A stretch of 6,545 nucleotides of DNA from Thermoleophilia bacterium. GTDB lineage: Bacteria > Actinomycetota > Thermoleophilia > Miltoncostaeales > Miltoncostaeaceae. The stretch's first letter is position 1. Each line of letters opens with the position of its first letter. The translations under genes and the position numbers were made by a program. The notes beneath the pieces are model-generated. The model saw only the letters and a list, made by a program, of their open reading frames with translations, was not told the DNA's origin and made no database searches. The DNA lies in the NCBI GenBank assembly GCA_017882555.1, contig JADGPH010000275.1:1-6545 (forward strand), given 5' to 3'. Below, piece after piece: positions 5,458-6,545 of the stretch.

Positions 5458-6545
5458 CTACATCCGCCACTGCCCGGCGATGAGCACGGGGATCTCGGCA
5501 CCGTCCTGAGTGATTCCGGTGACATCGACGTCCGGGGCGCCGATCATGAAGTCGATGTGGATGGTGGAGTGGTTCATCCGATCCTGGTCGCTCTCGGCCA
5601 CGGCGTCCGGGTACGCCGCGCCGACCGCGATGTGGCTGGCGGCGTTTTCATCCAATAGCGTGTCGAAAAATACGGTTCCGAGTGGGCCGATGCGGCCGCT
5701 GGCGTCGACGAGCGCCACCTCACCCAGGCGCGCGGCACCCTCGTCCATTGCGCATCGTCCCGCCAGAAGATCGCCTCCGGCGACCGCGCGAATATCGGTG
5801 ATTCGGCCGCCCTCGAACCGGGCTTCGAGTCCGGTGATTACCGTGCCGGCGACGTCGAGCGGACGGGTCGCGCGGACATGGCCCTCGGTACGCGCCGGAT
5901 CGGGAGTCGTGAAGACCTCCTCGGAAGGGAGGTTCGGCGCAAATGGGATGCCATCGGCCGTCGTCATGGCCGCGGCGATCCAGAGCGATCCGGGCAGCAG
6001 GCCGACGCGCAGGTCGGTGCCGGGTCCGCGGAAGTGCAGCGCATCCAGGCGCAGACTTGTCAACCGCTTGGCGGTGGCGATCAGCTCCGCACTGCGAGTT
6101 CGCCATGCGGCCACCGGATCCGGCTTATCCAGGCGGAGAATGTGTCCGAGTTCTTCCCAGAGCCGCGTGTACGCGGCCGCGGGGTCCAGGTCGGGGTACA
6201 CCAACTGTGCCCACGCCGGTGTTGGCCCGGGTCCGACGGTCCAGTTCAGATAACCCTTGTGAATCATCTGCAGGGTCTCGGGGATCTGGGGAAGGCGGTC
6301 CTTTCCCGCCCGCCCCGGGTCGATGTCATCCATCAGTCCTGGGGCCGCGGGTCCGGAGAGGGAAATGTGGGCCGACCGCATCTCGCCGAGATCCAGCATC
6401 CGGTGGCCGATCCACGGCGGCACCCAGCCCAGGGTGTCCTCAGCGGCGTGCTGCAGCCGCGAGTGTTTGACATAGGGGTCGAAGTACGCGACATCTACGT
6501 ATTTGGCCCCTCGGCGGTAGGCGGCGTCGGCGATTGCCCGGGTGA
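5458..6545 (-). CDS. M29-family metallo-aminopeptidase (partial, N-terminus cut by window edge)
   Basis: 361 residues are visible and the frame is open to the right edge, so the start lies outside; roughly 45 N-terminal residues appear to be missing by comparison with the family. This is the aminopeptidase T/AmpS/PepS type, a cytoplasmic two-metal peptidase removing N-terminal residues from peptides. The visible start (AIADAAYRRGAKYVDV, then FDP) is the usual N-domain pattern. Numbering visible residues, the metal and catalytic residues I expect are all present: E208/E209 in PSEEVFTTPD, E275 in RLGEVALV, H304 and Y311 in SHIAVGAAYPD, and H329 and D331 in STIHIDFMIG. Their spacing agrees with AmpS as I recall it. 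The protein ends normally (IAGQWRM) at TAG 5460-5458. It converges on the glycosyltransferase with a 59-bp gap and shares no operon with it. Confidence 0.93.
   Translation of the reverse strand, partial: TRAIADAAYRRGAKYVDVAYFDPYVKHSRLQHAAEDTLGWVPPWIGHRMLDLGEMRSAHISLSGPAAPGLMDDIDPGRAGKDRLPQIPETLQMIHKGYLNWTVGPGPTPAWAQLVYPDLDPAAAYTRLWEELGHILRLDKPDPVAAWRTRSAELIATAKRLTSLRLDALHFRGPGTDLRVGLLPGSLWIAAAMTTADGIPFAPNLPSEEVFTTPDPARTEGHVRATRPLDVAGTVITGLEARFEGGRITDIRAVAGGDLLAGRCAMDEGAARLGEVALVDASGRIGPLGTVFFDTLLDENAASHIAVGAAYPDAVAESDQDRMNHSTIHIDFMIGAPDVDVTGITQDGAEIPVLIAGQWRM

Noticed and set aside
4758..5470. Minus-strand open frames under the glycosyltransferase
   Set aside because: They are arginine- and proline-rich shadows of a clear membrane-protein gene.
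1..6545. CRISPR array or defence operon
   Set aside because: There are no regularly spaced repeat-spacer units and no nuclease, helicase, reverse transcriptase or toxin-antitoxin proteins in any frame I examined.

Overview
The window is GC-rich with strong G/C bias at third codon positions. The integrase has an actinobacterial look, most like those of Thermoleophilia/Solirubrobacterales as I remember them. That is a judgement from protein character, not a search. I see two or more good coding blocks separated by two gene-poor stretches.

Layout. (1) 1-621, minus strand: most of an ExoD-family membrane protein running off the left edge. (2) 622-1477: about 850 bases with no convincing gene. 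It holds one short ORF with a good ribosome binding site (691-984), an unusually long inverted repeat (989-1027) with small hairpins beside it, and a pair of TGGTCCCA repeats. (3) 1478-2890, minus strand: a complete tyrosine integrase with all six catalytic residues. (4) 2891-3152: the integrase control region, with four GGTACC repeats, a 12-bp palindrome and a possible promoter, ending in a tRNA-Arg(TCT)-like sequence. The 3' half of that tRNA is excellent and the 5' half degenerate, as expected for one attachment-site junction of an element integrated into a tRNA gene. (5) 3153-3814: a second gene-poor stretch with one weak small ORF on the minus strand. (6) 3815-5398, plus strand: a GT-C fold (GT39/PMT-like) membrane glycosyltransferase. 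(7) 5458-6545, minus strand: an M29 (aminopeptidase T/AmpS) metallopeptidase cut by the right edge and convergent with the glycosyltransferase.

Interpretation. The integrase lies on the 5' side of the tRNA-like sequence, so the integrated element should extend leftward from about 3110. The ordinary chromosome would then resume at about 3153 with the glycosyltransferase and peptidase. The other junction, with an intact tRNA-Arg(TCT), would lie left of this window, which would make the ExoD gene either cargo or part of the element interior. The most interesting sequence features are the short repeats on both sides of the integrase. The pairs at 1303-1321, 1502-1520 and 2977-2998 all repeat at 11-bp spacing, and they may be integrase or accessory-protein binding sites. 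I see no CRISPR array, toxin-antitoxin pair, defence operon or clearly new multi-gene system.
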